Positions 1 to 9,411 of a DNA stretch of 64,000 nt are shown in pieces. The translations under genes and the position numbers were made by a program. Where the stretch lies: positions 2,914,001 through 2,978,000 of the forward strand of contig NZ_CP102486.1 in assembly GCF_026261605.1 (NCBI RefSeq), given 5' to 3'. Every line of letters begins with the position of its first letter. The first letter of the stretch is position 1. The DNA is from Dechloromonas sp. A34. GTDB taxonomy: Bacteria > Pseudomonadota > Gammaproteobacteria > Burkholderiales > Rhodocyclaceae. Below the pieces are notes generated by a model, which saw only the letters and a program-made list of their open reading frames with translations, did not search any database and had not been told where the DNA came from.

Positions 1-959
1 TCGCCGGTGTTGAAATAGCGGACCTGGCCGTCGACGCGGGTGAAGGTGCGCACCAGGTTCAGGCGCAGGCGTTGGCCGGCGAGGTGTTCGAGCAGCGCGA
101 CGATCGGCTGCTCGCCGTCGTCGAGGGTGATGTAGTCGAAATAGTCGAAGACGCGGGCTTCCTTGAGTTCGCGCAGTTCGGTATTGACCCAGCCGCCGCC
201 GAGTACGGTGACGATGGCCGGGTGCCTGGCCTTGATCGTCTGCGCGATGCGGAAGGCGGCATAGACCGAACCGGGAAAGGGCACCGACAGCAGCACGATG
301 GCGGGGCGATGGCGTTCAATGGCGGCCAGGGTCAGATCTTGCAGCGTGTCGTCGACCAGGGTTGGCGGGGCTGCCAGCGCCCTAGCCAGCGGCTCGAAAG
401 TCGGCTGGCTGCGGGCCAGCGATTCGGCGTAGCGGACGAATTCGAAGCGGCCATCGACGGCTTCGCGCAGCACGTCGGCGAGATCGTCGAGGTAGAGGGT
501 CGCCAGATGGCGCGCCCGGTCCTGGACACCAAGCGAGCCGAAGGCCCAGGCCAGCGGGTCGCCACCGTCATCGTCGATATAGTTGTCGAGCGACGCAAAG
601 CGCGGCCCCTCGGGCAGGAAATTGCGGCCGCAGATGCGGTGGCCGATCGAGGGGTCGGCGCCCTGCAGGAAGGCGACGGCCGGCGTGACGGTAGCCAGAT
701 AGCGGTCGAACTGCGCGGCGAAGCCGGCCACCACCGGCGAGCGCTTGCGCGCCGGTATGGCCTCGACGTGCTTCCTGATCGCCTGCAGGCCGGCCTGCGA
801 AAACAGTTCGAGGACGAGGGCCAGGGCGATGTCTTCCTGCACCGCATCGACCCCGCGCGAACGCAGGAAGCCAGTCAGGTAGGCGGTCGACGGGTAGGGG
901 GTGTTGAGCTGCGTCATCGGCGGGATGACGGAGAGGACGCGAATGGGGGAGGCGGGCAT
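1..959 (-). CDS. B12-binding / radical SAM-type protein, C-terminus beyond window
   Basis: An open frame of 319 codons starts at ATG 959 and runs off the left edge. The N-terminus (MPASPIRVLSVIPPMTQLN) and a later stretch resembling a cobalamin-binding Rossmann fold (IVLLSVPFPGSVYAAFRIA, then VTVLGGGWVNTE) are typical of B12-binding-domain radical SAM proteins. The radical SAM CxxxCxxC cluster motif would lie in the missing part, so that half of the name is inferred from family architecture. The substrate is unknown. The gene stands alone, and the next gene diverges from it. Confidence 0.65.
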   Translation of the reverse strand, partial: MPASPIRVLSVIPPMTQLNTPYPSTAYLTGFLRSRGVDAVQEDIALALVLELFSQAGLQAIRKHVEAIPARKRSPVVAGFAAQFDRYLATVTPAVAFLQGADPSIGHRICGRNFLPEGPRFASLDNYIDDDGGDPLAWAFGSLGVQDRARHLATLYLDDLADVLREAVDGRFEFVRYAESLARSQPTFEPLARALAAPPTLVDDTLQDLTLAAIERHRPAIVLLSVPFPGSVYAAFRIAQTIKARHPAIVTVLGGGWVNTELRELKEARVFDYFDYITLDDGEQPIVALLEHLAGQRLRLNLVRTFTRVDGQVRYFNTG

Positions 960-1058
960 GGTGGGGCGAATGATAGGGGAAGCGGCTGGCTTGTAAAGGG
1001 CGTGAAATCTTGGGGTGCTTAAATGGCTATCTCTTTATCTCGATAACCCCGTTGCCCG

Positions 1059-1898
1059 ATGCTGCGATCCTGTCTTTTCGGCCGTGCCTTGTCCGCCGCC
1101 ATTTTTGCCCTCGTCCTTTTCGCGATACCGCCCGCCCAGGCCGCCACCTCCGGCGACCCCGGCCTGATTGCCCAGGATATTGCCGGCGCCGGGCGCCTGC
1201 GCATGCAGTCGCAACGGCTGGCCAAGCTCTATCAGCAGGCAGCCATGGGTATGGCCGCGCCGGTGGCTTCGCGGCAGATCGGGGAGGCCGCTCTTGAAAT
1301 CGACGGTGAACTTGCCCGCCTAGCCCGCTATGCCCGGAAACCGAATGTTCAGCGCGTCCATGGCCGTTGCCAGGAGATCTGGCTGGAATTGCGCGCCACC
1401 CTGAAGAGCAACTCCGGCCGGGCCGCGATCGAGCGCGTGAATCAGCTGGCCGATGAGTTGATGATCCACACCGGCAAGCTGGCGATGCTGATCGAGGCCG
1501 AGGCGGAAACGCCGGTTGGCCGCCTGCTCGATCTGTCCTCGCGGCTGAATATGCTCTCCCAGCGGCTGGCCCGGCTCTACTTGCTAGCCCAGGCGGGCGA
1601 CAAGTCGCAGGGGGTGCTGATCGATATCGCGCAGGCGCGCAAGGAGTTTAGCGCCGGTCTGCACGAGCTGGATACGGCCCGCGAGAATACCTCGGCCAGC
1701 CGGGAGGCGATTGCGCTGGCCAAGAACCAGTGGATCTTTTTCGAGCTGGCGATCAGCCAGCTGAACCAGGGCAACCGGGGCGACGGCCGGGCGGCGCAGC
1801 ATGTCGCGACGAGCAGCGAGCGGATCGCCCAGGTGCTGGACGAGGCTAGCGCGCAATACGCCCGGGATTATTCGGGGAGCCTGCGCGCCGCCAGGTAG
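1059..1898 (+). CDS. Exported PilJ/NarX-type sensor-domain protein
   Basis: 279 aa with an N-terminal signal peptide (hydrophobic ALSAAIFALVLFAIPPAQA). Two copies of the PilJ/NarX-type periplasmic helical sensor module are visible: GAGRLRMQSQRLAKLY near residue 45 and SSRLNMLSQRLARLY near residue 160. There is no later membrane segment and no HAMP, kinase or MCP domain, so the protein looks like a free periplasmic ligand-binding module rather than a full receptor. The ligand and partner are not evident. It converges with the patatin gene. Confidence 0.75.
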   Translation: MLRSCLFGRALSAAIFALVLFAIPPAQAATSGDPGLIAQDIAGAGRLRMQSQRLAKLYQQAAMGMAAPVASRQIGEAALEIDGELARLARYARKPNVQRVHGRCQEIWLELRATLKSNSGRAAIERVNQLADELMIHTGKLAMLIEAEAETPVGRLLDLSSRLNMLSQRLARLYLLAQAGDKSQGVLIDIAQARKEFSAGLHELDTARENTSASREAIALAKNQWIFFELAISQLNQGNRGDGRAAQHVATSSERIAQVLDEASAQYARDYSGSLRAAR

Positions 1899-1906
1899 CG
1901 GCGGCG

Positions 1907-2842
1907 TCAGCGGGCGAGCTTCTGGCGGATCATGGGCAGGGCGGCAAGGGCAGCGCGCTCGCCTTCCATGATCGCGTCGTGGCGGGCGGTGAAATCCCAG
2001 GATTTGACGTAGGGCAGGTTGGGGCGGATGACGATGTCGGCATCGCGCAGCTCTGTTTTGCCGATCAGGCCGCCCATGATGGTGGTGGTCTGCCACAGGA
2101 TGCTGGTCAGGCTATCGACCGGCTGGCCGTCGGGGATGGCGGAAATGTCCACCGCGATCACGAAGTCGGCGCCCATCTCCCGCGCCGCCCGAACCGGGAC
2201 CGGGCTGGTCAGCCCGCCGTCGACATAGCTCCTGCCGCCGAACTGGGTGGGCTGAAAGACGCCGGGTACCGCGGCCGAGGCGCGCACGGCGAGGCCGGTG
2301 TCGCCGGTGCGGAAGACCACGCGCTCGCCGGACTTGAGGTCGGTGGCGACGGCGGCGAAGGGCTTGTTGAGCTTTTCCAGCGGGCGGTTGTGCAGATGCT
2401 GGTTGATGAAGTCCTGGAGCGCTTCGCCCTTCAGGATGCCGCGGCCGCCCAAGGTCCAGTCCGCGAAGATTTTCTCGTCGAGCTGCTGGGCAATTTTCTG
2501 CATCGCATAGGCGTCGTTGCCGCTGGCGTAGAGCGCGCCGACGACCGCGCCGGCGCTGGTGCCGACCACGTAATCGGCGACGATGCCCTGCGATTCCAGC
2601 ATCTTGATCACGCCGATATGGGCGAAGCCGCGCGCCGCGCCGCCGCCCAGGGCGAATGCGACTTTCGGCTTGTGCACCGCCAGGGTCGGCGGCGGGGTCG
2701 GTTTGCCGGGAAAGAGCGCTGTGCAGCCGGCCAGGCTGAGGATACAGGCCGCCAGCAGGGTACGGCCGAGCAGGGCAACCGCTCTTGATGTGTTCAGCGG
2801 CTTGGCAGCAGCGCTGGCGGCTTCGAGGTGTTGATATTTCAT
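1907..2842 (-). CDS. Patatin-like phospholipase, lipoprotein (RssA-like)
   Basis: About 311 aa from ATG 2842. An upstream in-frame start at 2950 would overlap the RIO kinase gene and precede the signal peptide, so it was not chosen. A lipobox (LSLAGC) predicts a lipid-anchored envelope protein. The patatin fold is shown by the oxyanion loop GGGAARGFAHIG, the serine elbow GTSAGA and the catalytic-dyad DGG. The family hydrolyses acyl esters of phospholipids; the actual substrate is unknown. Confidence 0.85.
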   Translation of the reverse strand: MKYQHLEAASAAAKPLNTSRAVALLGRTLLAACILSLAGCTALFPGKPTPPPTLAVHKPKVAFALGGGAARGFAHIGVIKMLESQGIVADYVVGTSAGAVVGALYASGNDAYAMQKIAQQLDEKIFADWTLGGRGILKGEALQDFINQHLHNRPLEKLNKPFAAVATDLKSGERVVFRTGDTGLAVRASAAVPGVFQPTQFGGRSYVDGGLTSPVPVRAAREMGADFVIAVDISAIPDGQPVDSLTSILWQTTTIMGGLIGKTELRDADIVIRPNLPYVKSWDFTARHDAIMEGERAALAALPMIRQKLAR

Positions 2843-2924
2843 GCAGTTTCCGGGCGTGCTGTTCGCCAATGGGGCGGGCGCCAATTTTCTATCAAATGAC
2901 GACGCAAGGCTGGTTTTTTTGGCC

Positions 2925-3761
2925 TTACCGGCACATCCGGCGAATTTCATCTTCCTTGATCGCCTCTTCGACCTGGAAGAGGACCGCCTCGACGTCGGCC
3001 AGATGTTCGTCGAGGACGACCTGACCGGTCAGGACCTGATCGGGTTGCAGTGTGCCGCTCTCGTAGAGGCCCCAGATTTCCTTGCCGTACTGGCTGTCCT
3101 TGAGCGCCGGCGCGAAGGCGCTGAAGTAGCTGCGCAGATTGATCACGTCGCGCTCCAGCATCTCGGCGGACATGCTGTTCGCCGCGGCATCGATGGCCTG
3201 CGGCAGGTCGATGATGACCGGCCCGTCGGCGGCGACCAGAATGTTGTATTCGGAGAGGTCGCCGTGAATGATCCCGGCGCACAGCATGCGTACCACCTGA
3301 TTGACCAGCAGGGCGTGGTATTCGAGCGCCACTTCCTCGCTCAGGGCAACATCGTTAAGGCGCGGCGCCACGTTGCCGTCGGCATCTGTCACCAGATCCA
3401 TCAGCAGCACGCCCTCGAAGCAGATATGCGGCTGCGGCACCCGGACGCCGGCCGCGGCCAGCCGGTACAAGGCATCGACCTCGGCGTTCTGCCAGACCTC
3501 TTCCTGCATCTGGCGCCCGTAGCGGCTGCCTTTCTCCATGGCGCGCGCCTGCCGGCTGTTCTTGACCTTGCGGCCCTCCTGGTAGGAAGCCGCCTTGCGG
3601 AAACTACGCTGGTTCGCTTCCTTGTAGACCTTGGCGCAACGGATGTGCTCGCCGCAGCGAACGATATAGACGGTGGCTTCCTTGCCGCTCATCAACTGCC
3701 CAAGCACCTCGTCTACAAGGCCTTCTTCAACGAGTGTGGTGAGTCTTTTCGGGGTTTTCAT
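2925..3761 (-). CDS. RIO1-family serine protein kinase
   Basis: 278 aa, a complete bacterial RIO kinase. It has a glycine-poor nucleotide loop (LMSGKEATVYIV) with the invariant lysine in CAKVYK, a catalytic loop HGDLSEYNIL, and the metal-binding aspartate in IIDLPQAID. RIO kinases are atypical Ser/Thr kinases. Bacterial members of this long type are widespread in Proteobacteria but have no firmly established substrate. The gene lies between the response-regulator PDE gene and the patatin gene on the same strand. Confidence 0.88.
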   Translation of the reverse strand: MKTPKRLTTLVEEGLVDEVLGQLMSGKEATVYIVRCGEHIRCAKVYKEANQRSFRKAASYQEGRKVKNSRQARAMEKGSRYGRQMQEEVWQNAEVDALYRLAAAGVRVPQPHICFEGVLLMDLVTDADGNVAPRLNDVALSEEVALEYHALLVNQVVRMLCAGIIHGDLSEYNILVAADGPVIIDLPQAIDAAANSMSAEMLERDVINLRSYFSAFAPALKDSQYGKEIWGLYESGTLQPDQVLTGQVVLDEHLADVEAVLFQVEEAIKEDEIRRMCR

Positions 3762-3845
3762 GGGTGTGTTTGGGTTTCAGCGGCTTGCGGCAAATGATTC
3801 AGAGCCGAATCAGACCACGGTTTGGCCGGCAACACAAAGCCTGCT

Positions 3846-6800
3846 TCATTCTGCCGGTGTATCGCCCGACGGGAGGGGGCTTGCCGGCAGCTTTTGCAAC
3901 TGCTGGCTGGCTTCTGTGATCTGGCTGTTGGCCTGGAGCACTTCGCTGTGCAGGCGGCGATTCTCGTCGGCCATCTCCTTGGCGCGGAAGGCTTCCTGGA
4001 TGTTGGCACGGAGGTGGCTATCGTCCCAGGGTTTGGTCAGGAACTTGTAAATCGCACCCTCGTTGATGGCGTCGGTCACGGTCTGCAGGTCTGTATATCC
4101 CGACAGCACCAGACGGATCGTCGCCGGATGCAGCACCTTGACCCGGCGCAGGAACTCGACGCCGCTCATGCCTGGCATGCGCTGGTCGGATACGATGACG
4201 TCAACCCGGTGTCTGGCCAGCAATTCCAGCCCTTGCTCGGCGCCAGACGCGGTAAGGATCTGGTAGCCATCGGCCCGCAACAGTCGCTTCAGCGACGCGA
4301 GAATGTTCACCTCGTCGTCGACCAGGAGCAAGGTGCGGCTTCGTTTCATGCCGCCCAGCATCCGGCTGTCCAGTGAGCGACCGGTGCGCAGCAGGGCGGT
4401 TGCTTCCTCGGCGGGTAGCGGCCAGCTGAAATAGTAGCCCTGGATTTCATCGCAATAATTGGCGATCAGGAGGCCCAGTTGCCCCTCGGTCTCGACCCCT
4501 TCGGCAACCACCTTGAGGTTCAGGCTGTGGGCCAGGGTGATGATGGCGCGGGTGATCGACACATCGTTCGGATCGGCGATGATGTCGCGAACGAAGGCGC
4601 GGTCGACCTTCAGGCTGTCAATCGGGAAACGTTTCAGATAGGCCAGGCTGGAATAGCCGGTGCCGAAATCGTCCACCGAAAGTTTGACCCCCATCGCCTT
4701 CAGGCGGGTCAGGATGCCGATGACGTTCTCGGCATTCTTCATCAACTGGCTCTCGGTCAATTCCAGTTCGAGATAGGCCGGGGCCAGCCCGCTGGTATCG
4801 AGCGCCGCCCGCACCATCTGGTACAGGCTGTCGCCGAGCATCTGGCGGCCGGAAACATTGACGGCAATCGTTGGCGTGCCCAGCCCGGCCGCGTGCCAGT
4901 TCTGTGCCTGGATGCAGGCGGTGGTCAGCACCCAGGCGCTGACGTCGATGATCAGGTCAGTCGTCTCCAGCGCCGGAATGAAGTCGCTCGGCCCGACCAG
5001 GCCGCGTTGCGGATGTTGCCAGCGCAGTAAGGCTTCCAGGCCGGTCACCTTGCCAGTGGTGCAACTGACCTGGGGCTGGTAATAGAGCAGGAACTCGCCC
5101 CTGGGCAGCGCGTAGTGGAGATCGGCTTCCAGGCGCAGTTTGTCCTGGGTGTTGCGGTTCATCTCCGCGGTGAAGAACTGGTAGGTATTGCGCCCCAGAT
5201 CCTTGGCCCGATACATCGCGCTGTCGGCATTGCTGACCAGGCCGTCGCTGTTGTCAGCATCGTCCGGGAACAGTGCGATACCGATGCTGGCCGAGACGAA
5301 CAGCTCGTGGCCGTCGATCTGGTAAGCCTTGCGGCCGCTGGCGATCACTTTGCGGGCGACGTTTGCCGCCGCCTCGCTATTCTCGATTTCGGGCAGGATG
5401 ATGGCGAACTTGTCGCTGCTCATCCGGCCGACGGTGTCGGTGTCACGCAGGCAGGCGGCAAGGCGACGCCCGACCTCCTGCAGGCAAAGGTCGCCGCCCC
5501 CATGGCCGAGCGTGTCGATGACCGTCTTGAAGTTGTCGAGGTCGACCGACAGCACCGCCAGCAGAGTCTGATTGCGCCGCGCCAGGGCCAGGCCCTGGGT
5601 CAGGCGCTCGTAGAACAGGGTGCGGTTGGGCAGCCCGGTCAGGACATCGAAGTAGGCCAGATAATTGAGCCGCTCCTGCTTGTCGAGATGATCGACGGCA
5701 AAGGCGATGTCACCGGCCAGTTCGGTCAACAGCCTCATCTCTTCTTCATGGAACAATTCAGGCTCGCCGGCGTAGAGGGCGAGCACGCCGATGGCCTGAC
5801 CCGCCACCAGGAGCGGCAAAACGGCCATCGAACGGATGCTGGAATCGGCGTAATTCTTGGCGAACAAGACCGCCGGATCGTTTTGCGAATCGTTGGAAAC
5901 GATGGTCGTCTTCTCGCGGATGACCCGGGCAACCAGCGTTTTTGGCGCATCCTCGGGCGACGACAGGATGGTCGTGATGGCGGTGACCAGTGCGTCACTC
6001 TTGCCGCTGCTGGCGACCGGGACAATCAGCCCGCTGCTGTCTACGACGGCGATCAGGGACATCCGGAAGCCGCCCGCGTCGACAGCAAGCCGGCAAGCTT
6101 CCCGGAACAACTCGGCCCGGTCACGGACGCGCACGATCAGCGTATTGATGCCGCTCAGCATGGCGTAGACGCGGTTCAACTGGGCGATTCTGTCCTGCGC
6201 TGCCTTGCGTTCGGTGATGTCGCGAAACATGCTCAGCAGACAGTCCTTGCCGCCCAGGGGAATGGCCGTTCTGGTGATATCGGCGTAAAACAGCGAAGCA
6301 TCCTTGCGCCGGATGCGTGTATCCGTCGATAGAGGAATGTCGCCGTGGAGGATTCTATCGGTCTGCGCGATGGCGGATGAGGCCTCCGGTCTCGGATGGA
6401 TATCGGCGATGCCGATATTGACGAGTTCCTCCCGCGTGTAGCCGAGCATCTGGCAGATGGCCGGATTGCCAGCGAGAAATTTGCCGCTGGCAATCTCGGT
6501 CACCAGGATGCCGTCGAGGGCGCTGTCGAAAATGGTGCGCAGTTCCAGTTCGGAATCGTGCAGCGCCTCTTCCGCCTGACGTCGTTCGGTGATGTCGATG
6601 TGCATCACGACGGCCCCGTTTTGCTGGCCGCGTACCAGCGGCGACACGGTCATCACGAACCAGCGTTGTTGGCTGGGCGAATGGCAGGGGTATTCGATGG
6701 TGAAATGCTGTTCCTGTCCAGCCAGCACCCGGCTGATGCCAGCTGCGACCTGAGCTGCCTCGGTCGCGTCTTCACCTTGAGCCCTGAGGCAAGTGTCCAG

Positions 6801-7139
6801 GTAATTTTCACCGATGCCGTAGTTTGCATCACGCAGCCCATTGCTGTCGGCAAAGCGCCGCCACGCCTCATTCACCACGATGATGCGTGCCTGGGTATCG
6901 AGCAAGGCGATATTGGCCGGCAAGGCGTTGAGAATGGCCGCCTGTTTGGCAGCTTCGGTGTTGCGCAACTGTTCCTGCACGTGGCGCAACAGATAGGTCC
7001 GGCCTTCGCGGTCGGCCACCCCGTCCACTTCACCGGCCGTCAGTTCTTCCAGGCGCTGGCTGGTCGAGTGCAGTGTTTCGATCAGCGCCAGAATTTCTTC
7101 GTTGCTGTCGCTGGGAGCGGAGGGTTGGGCCGGGTTCAT
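3846..7139 (-). CDS. PAS-PAS-GAF-GGDEF-EAL-REC signalling protein, likely c-di-GMP phosphodiesterase
   Basis: 1097 aa. Order: short N-terminal helix, PAS (about 65-185), PAS (about 195-315), GAF (about 335-490), GGDEF (about 495-665), EAL (about 670-925), C-terminal receiver (about 950-1065) and a coiled tail. The GGDEF signature is degenerate (SSDKF), so cyclase activity is unlikely. The EAL domain keeps EALLRW, ELTESQLM, DDFGTGYSSL and AEGVETEG and should hydrolyse c-di-GMP. The receiver has LLLVDDE, SDQRMPG and the KPW lysine. Its ATG overlaps the kaiB stop (ATGA), so it is probably translationally coupled to the kaiC-kaiB pair as their output. A C-terminal receiver on an EAL protein is unusual. 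Confidence 0.9.
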   Translation of the reverse strand: MNPAQPSAPSDSNEEILALIETLHSTSQRLEELTAGEVDGVADREGRTYLLRHVQEQLRNTEAAKQAAILNALPANIALLDTQARIIVVNEAWRRFADSNGLRDANYGIGENYLDTCLRAQGEDATEAAQVAAGISRVLAGQEQHFTIEYPCHSPSQQRWFVMTVSPLVRGQQNGAVVMHIDITERRQAEEALHDSELELRTIFDSALDGILVTEIASGKFLAGNPAICQMLGYTREELVNIGIADIHPRPEASSAIAQTDRILHGDIPLSTDTRIRRKDASLFYADITRTAIPLGGKDCLLSMFRDITERKAAQDRIAQLNRVYAMLSGINTLIVRVRDRAELFREACRLAVDAGGFRMSLIAVVDSSGLIVPVASSGKSDALVTAITTILSSPEDAPKTLVARVIREKTTIVSNDSQNDPAVLFAKNYADSSIRSMAVLPLLVAGQAIGVLALYAGEPELFHEEEMRLLTELAGDIAFAVDHLDKQERLNYLAYFDVLTGLPNRTLFYERLTQGLALARRNQTLLAVLSVDLDNFKTVIDTLGHGGGDLCLQEVGRRLAACLRDTDTVGRMSSDKFAIILPEIENSEAAANVARKVIASGRKAYQIDGHELFVSASIGIALFPDDADNSDGLVSNADSAMYRAKDLGRNTYQFFTAEMNRNTQDKLRLEADLHYALPRGEFLLYYQPQVSCTTGKVTGLEALLRWQHPQRGLVGPSDFIPALETTDLIIDVSAWVLTTACIQAQNWHAAGLGTPTIAVNVSGRQMLGDSLYQMVRAALDTSGLAPAYLELELTESQLMKNAENVIGILTRLKAMGVKLSVDDFGTGYSSLAYLKRFPIDSLKVDRAFVRDIIADPNDVSITRAIITLAHSLNLKVVAEGVETEGQLGLLIANYCDEIQGYYFSWPLPAEEATALLRTGRSLDSRMLGGMKRSRTLLLVDDEVNILASLKRLLRADGYQILTASGAEQGLELLARHRVDVIVSDQRMPGMSGVEFLRRVKVLHPATIRLVLSGYTDLQTVTDAINEGAIYKFLTKPWDDSHLRANIQEAFRAKEMADENRRLHSEVLQANSQITEASQQLQKLPASPLPSGDTPAE

Positions 7140-7425
7140 TCAGCGAGACTGACCAAACCCAGGGCCAGCAGTACGGTCTGCGTATGACTCAGGGTGCCGA
7201 CGATTCTGCGGACCGGGGCGGCGTCAGGGCGATCAGCGTCGGGGTCATGAAAATGCCTTCGGCCAGGGCGCGCTTCGGTTCCCGAAAGACGTCCACAATT
7301 TCGATTTCGTAACGCTCTGCCAGGTGAATCCGGCAGAACGTGGCCAGGTTGGCAATTGCCTGTGCCGAATTCGGCGCGTCGCCAGCGACATAGAGGTGAA
7401 ACTTGAAGTGCGTGCGCCGGTTCAT
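7136..7425 (-). pseudogene. kaiB: KaiB-like clock protein, single-base frameshift
   Basis: From ATG 7425 the frame gives a KaiB N-terminus (FKFHLYVAGDAPNSAQAI, then TPTLIALTPP) and then stops early at codon 79. The rest of KaiB (RRIVGTLSHTQTVLLALGL) is intact in the neighbouring frame up to a stop that overlaps the next gene's ATG. Adding one C in the CCCC run (G4 on the plus strand, 7215-7218) restores a normal KaiB of about 96 aa. The start overlaps the kaiC stop (ATGA). Given four similar lesions in this window, a base-call error is more likely than a real mutation. Confidence 0.85.
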
Positions 7426-9167
7426 GGCGAATCCTCCTTGCCGCCTGCAATCGTTGCATCGGCACCGCGCAATTCCTTCATCTGGGTGCGGCCGCGTGAC
7501 AACTCGCCTTCGTGGCTTTGCGTCGAGCGGACCAGCAATTCCTTCTCGACCTGCTTGGCGACGAGTTCGGTCTGCAACGACTTCAGCCGGACCTCGAGTT
7601 CGGCCTCTTCGGCATCAAGCCTGACCCGCTTGAGCTTGGCATTGGCCTCGGCGGCCTCGGCGGCCACGCGTTCGGCGCGTTCCTTTTCCCAGCGCAGCGT
7701 GCCCATCAAGACTTCGCCGCCGGCCGTATAGGTATCGGTCAGCGTTACCCCGGAATCGCTCAGGATCAGTTCGCGCACCTGGTTCGAATGGGCGGTGCCC
7801 CGGGATTTGACGATCGACAGCCCGCGATTGCGTTCGCCGGCCTGCATCAGGTAGTTGAGGTGAATCCAGGTATCGGCGAGGGCCGATATCTGCAACGGTG
7901 AGCCGCTTTCGGCCCGGTTCGACATCTCGTCGAGCAGGCTGGTGCACACCAGAGTGATGCCGTCGCCCTTGGACCAGTCGATCAAGCGGTCCGCCACACT
8001 CTGTGCGGTCAGGTCATCGCCGGATTTGTACCAGGTGGATACCGGGTCGATCACCACGCAACGGGCATCGTGTTGCTGGGCCAGCGTCTTGATGCGCACC
8101 AGATAGGTTTCCTCGCTGCCGGCGATGGAGCGGGCCGAGACCATATGCAGGCAGCCATTGTCCAGATAAGGATCCAGCCGGATGCCGACCGATGCCAGAT
8201 TGCGGATGACCTCGTTGCGATCCGAATCGAAGCTGACGAACAGGGTGCGCTCCCCGCGCCGGCAGGCCGCCTCGGCAAAGGCGCCGCTCAAGGTGGTCTT
8301 GGCGGTGCCGGAGAAGCCGGTAATCAGAATGCTGGCGCCCCGGTAGTAGCCACCGCCGAGCATGGTGTCGAGTCGCTCGACGCCGCTCGAAACTCGCTCG
8401 TTGCTGACTTTGGCATCAACCCGGATGCGGGCGTGCGCCGCGTCGACCACCAGTCCGCTGGTGCCGATCAGGAATGGCGATTCATTTTCGTCGAAGCTGG
8501 AGCCGCGATATTTCTGTACCCGCAGATTACGATGCGACACCCCCTGCGCCACGCTGTGGTTGAGGATCACGGCGCAGTCCACCATGAATTGCATGAAGCC
8601 GAAAGGTTGCTGGATGACGGTGCTATCGTCATCACCACCGGCCTTCGCGGTGATGATCCCGGTCAGTTCCCTCGACAATAACCAGGCGTGCAGCCGGTAT
8701 ATCTCCTGGCGTCGTTTGGCCGGGTCCGGCAGCAAGGCCAGAACGACATCCAGGGCATCAAAGACAATGCGTCGCGCCCCCATGGTCTTGATCTGGGCTT
8801 CGAGCACCGCCAGCATGCCGCTCAGATCGAAGTCGCCAGACTGGACCAGGTCCGGTGGCGGCTGGGCATCCAGGAAGAAGAGTTTCTTTTTCTGCAAGGT
8901 GGCCAGCTGCCAACCGAAGCTTTCAGCATTGGCCACGATCCGCTGCGAGCTTTCCTCAAAGGCGACAAAGATGCCCGGCTCCCGGCAGTCCCGTGCGCCA
9001 TGGGTCAGGAATTGCAAGGCGAGTATGGTCTTGCCGGAGCCAGGTCCGCCGACCAGCAGCGTGGTGCGGCCGCGGGGCAGGCCGCCACCGGTTATTTCAT
9101 CGAAACCGGCAATGCCGGTCGGCACTTTGTTGGTCGCACTGACCAGGGGAGGCGGCAAGGACTTCAT
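7422..9167 (-). CDS. kaiC: KaiC-like circadian clock ATPase
   Basis: 581 aa with two RecA-type domains and a C-terminal coiled coil (about 490-580) longer than in cyanobacterial KaiC. CI has Walker A GPGSGKT (41-47) and the catalytic pair in FEES. CII has Walker A GFSGTAKT, but the glutamate pair is replaced (FDSD). The autophosphorylation strip ISTITDT of cyanobacterial KaiC aligns with ISALADT: the serine is kept and the threonine is Ala. It leads an operon with kaiB and the EAL-receiver protein. No kaiA is present. A weak promoter-like pair (TTGACT, 17 bp, GGCATT) lies at 9277-9305 upstream. Confidence 0.9.
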   Translation of the reverse strand: MKSLPPPLVSATNKVPTGIAGFDEITGGGLPRGRTTLLVGGPGSGKTILALQFLTHGARDCREPGIFVAFEESSQRIVANAESFGWQLATLQKKKLFFLDAQPPPDLVQSGDFDLSGMLAVLEAQIKTMGARRIVFDALDVVLALLPDPAKRRQEIYRLHAWLLSRELTGIITAKAGGDDDSTVIQQPFGFMQFMVDCAVILNHSVAQGVSHRNLRVQKYRGSSFDENESPFLIGTSGLVVDAAHARIRVDAKVSNERVSSGVERLDTMLGGGYYRGASILITGFSGTAKTTLSGAFAEAACRRGERTLFVSFDSDRNEVIRNLASVGIRLDPYLDNGCLHMVSARSIAGSEETYLVRIKTLAQQHDARCVVIDPVSTWYKSGDDLTAQSVADRLIDWSKGDGITLVCTSLLDEMSNRAESGSPLQISALADTWIHLNYLMQAGERNRGLSIVKSRGTAHSNQVRELILSDSGVTLTDTYTAGGEVLMGTLRWEKERAERVAAEAAEANAKLKRVRLDAEEAELEVRLKSLQTELVAKQVEKELLVRSTQSHEGELSRGRTQMKELRGADATIAGGKEDSP

Positions 9168-9411
9168 TATGTTTCCTATAGAAACCCATGATCATCCGAG
9201 TTGGCGTGAACCAGGCGCGGGGTATTGCTTGGTTCGAAAACTCCCCTTGCCGGCTGTTTTCGGCGTTAGTGGTGAAAATGCCAAATCTCTGTCGATTGCA
9301 GTCAAATGGTATTTGTTGCTGAAAATCGATATTTGATCTGCATCCTAGAGAGGATCAGCCAGCTTTCACTGGCCGTCTGTACGGCAGGACACGTAGCCGC
9401 CGAACTGTGGC

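Noticed and set aside
72..1022. 316-codon plus-strand frame at the left edge
   Set aside because: The minus frame 959-1 reads as a B12-binding-type protein with a coherent N-terminus; the plus frame has no recognisable fold.
9213..9235. Sigma-54-like AGGCGC/TTGCT pair upstream of kaiC
   Set aside because: The spacing between the GG and GC elements is one base too long, and it points away from kaiC.
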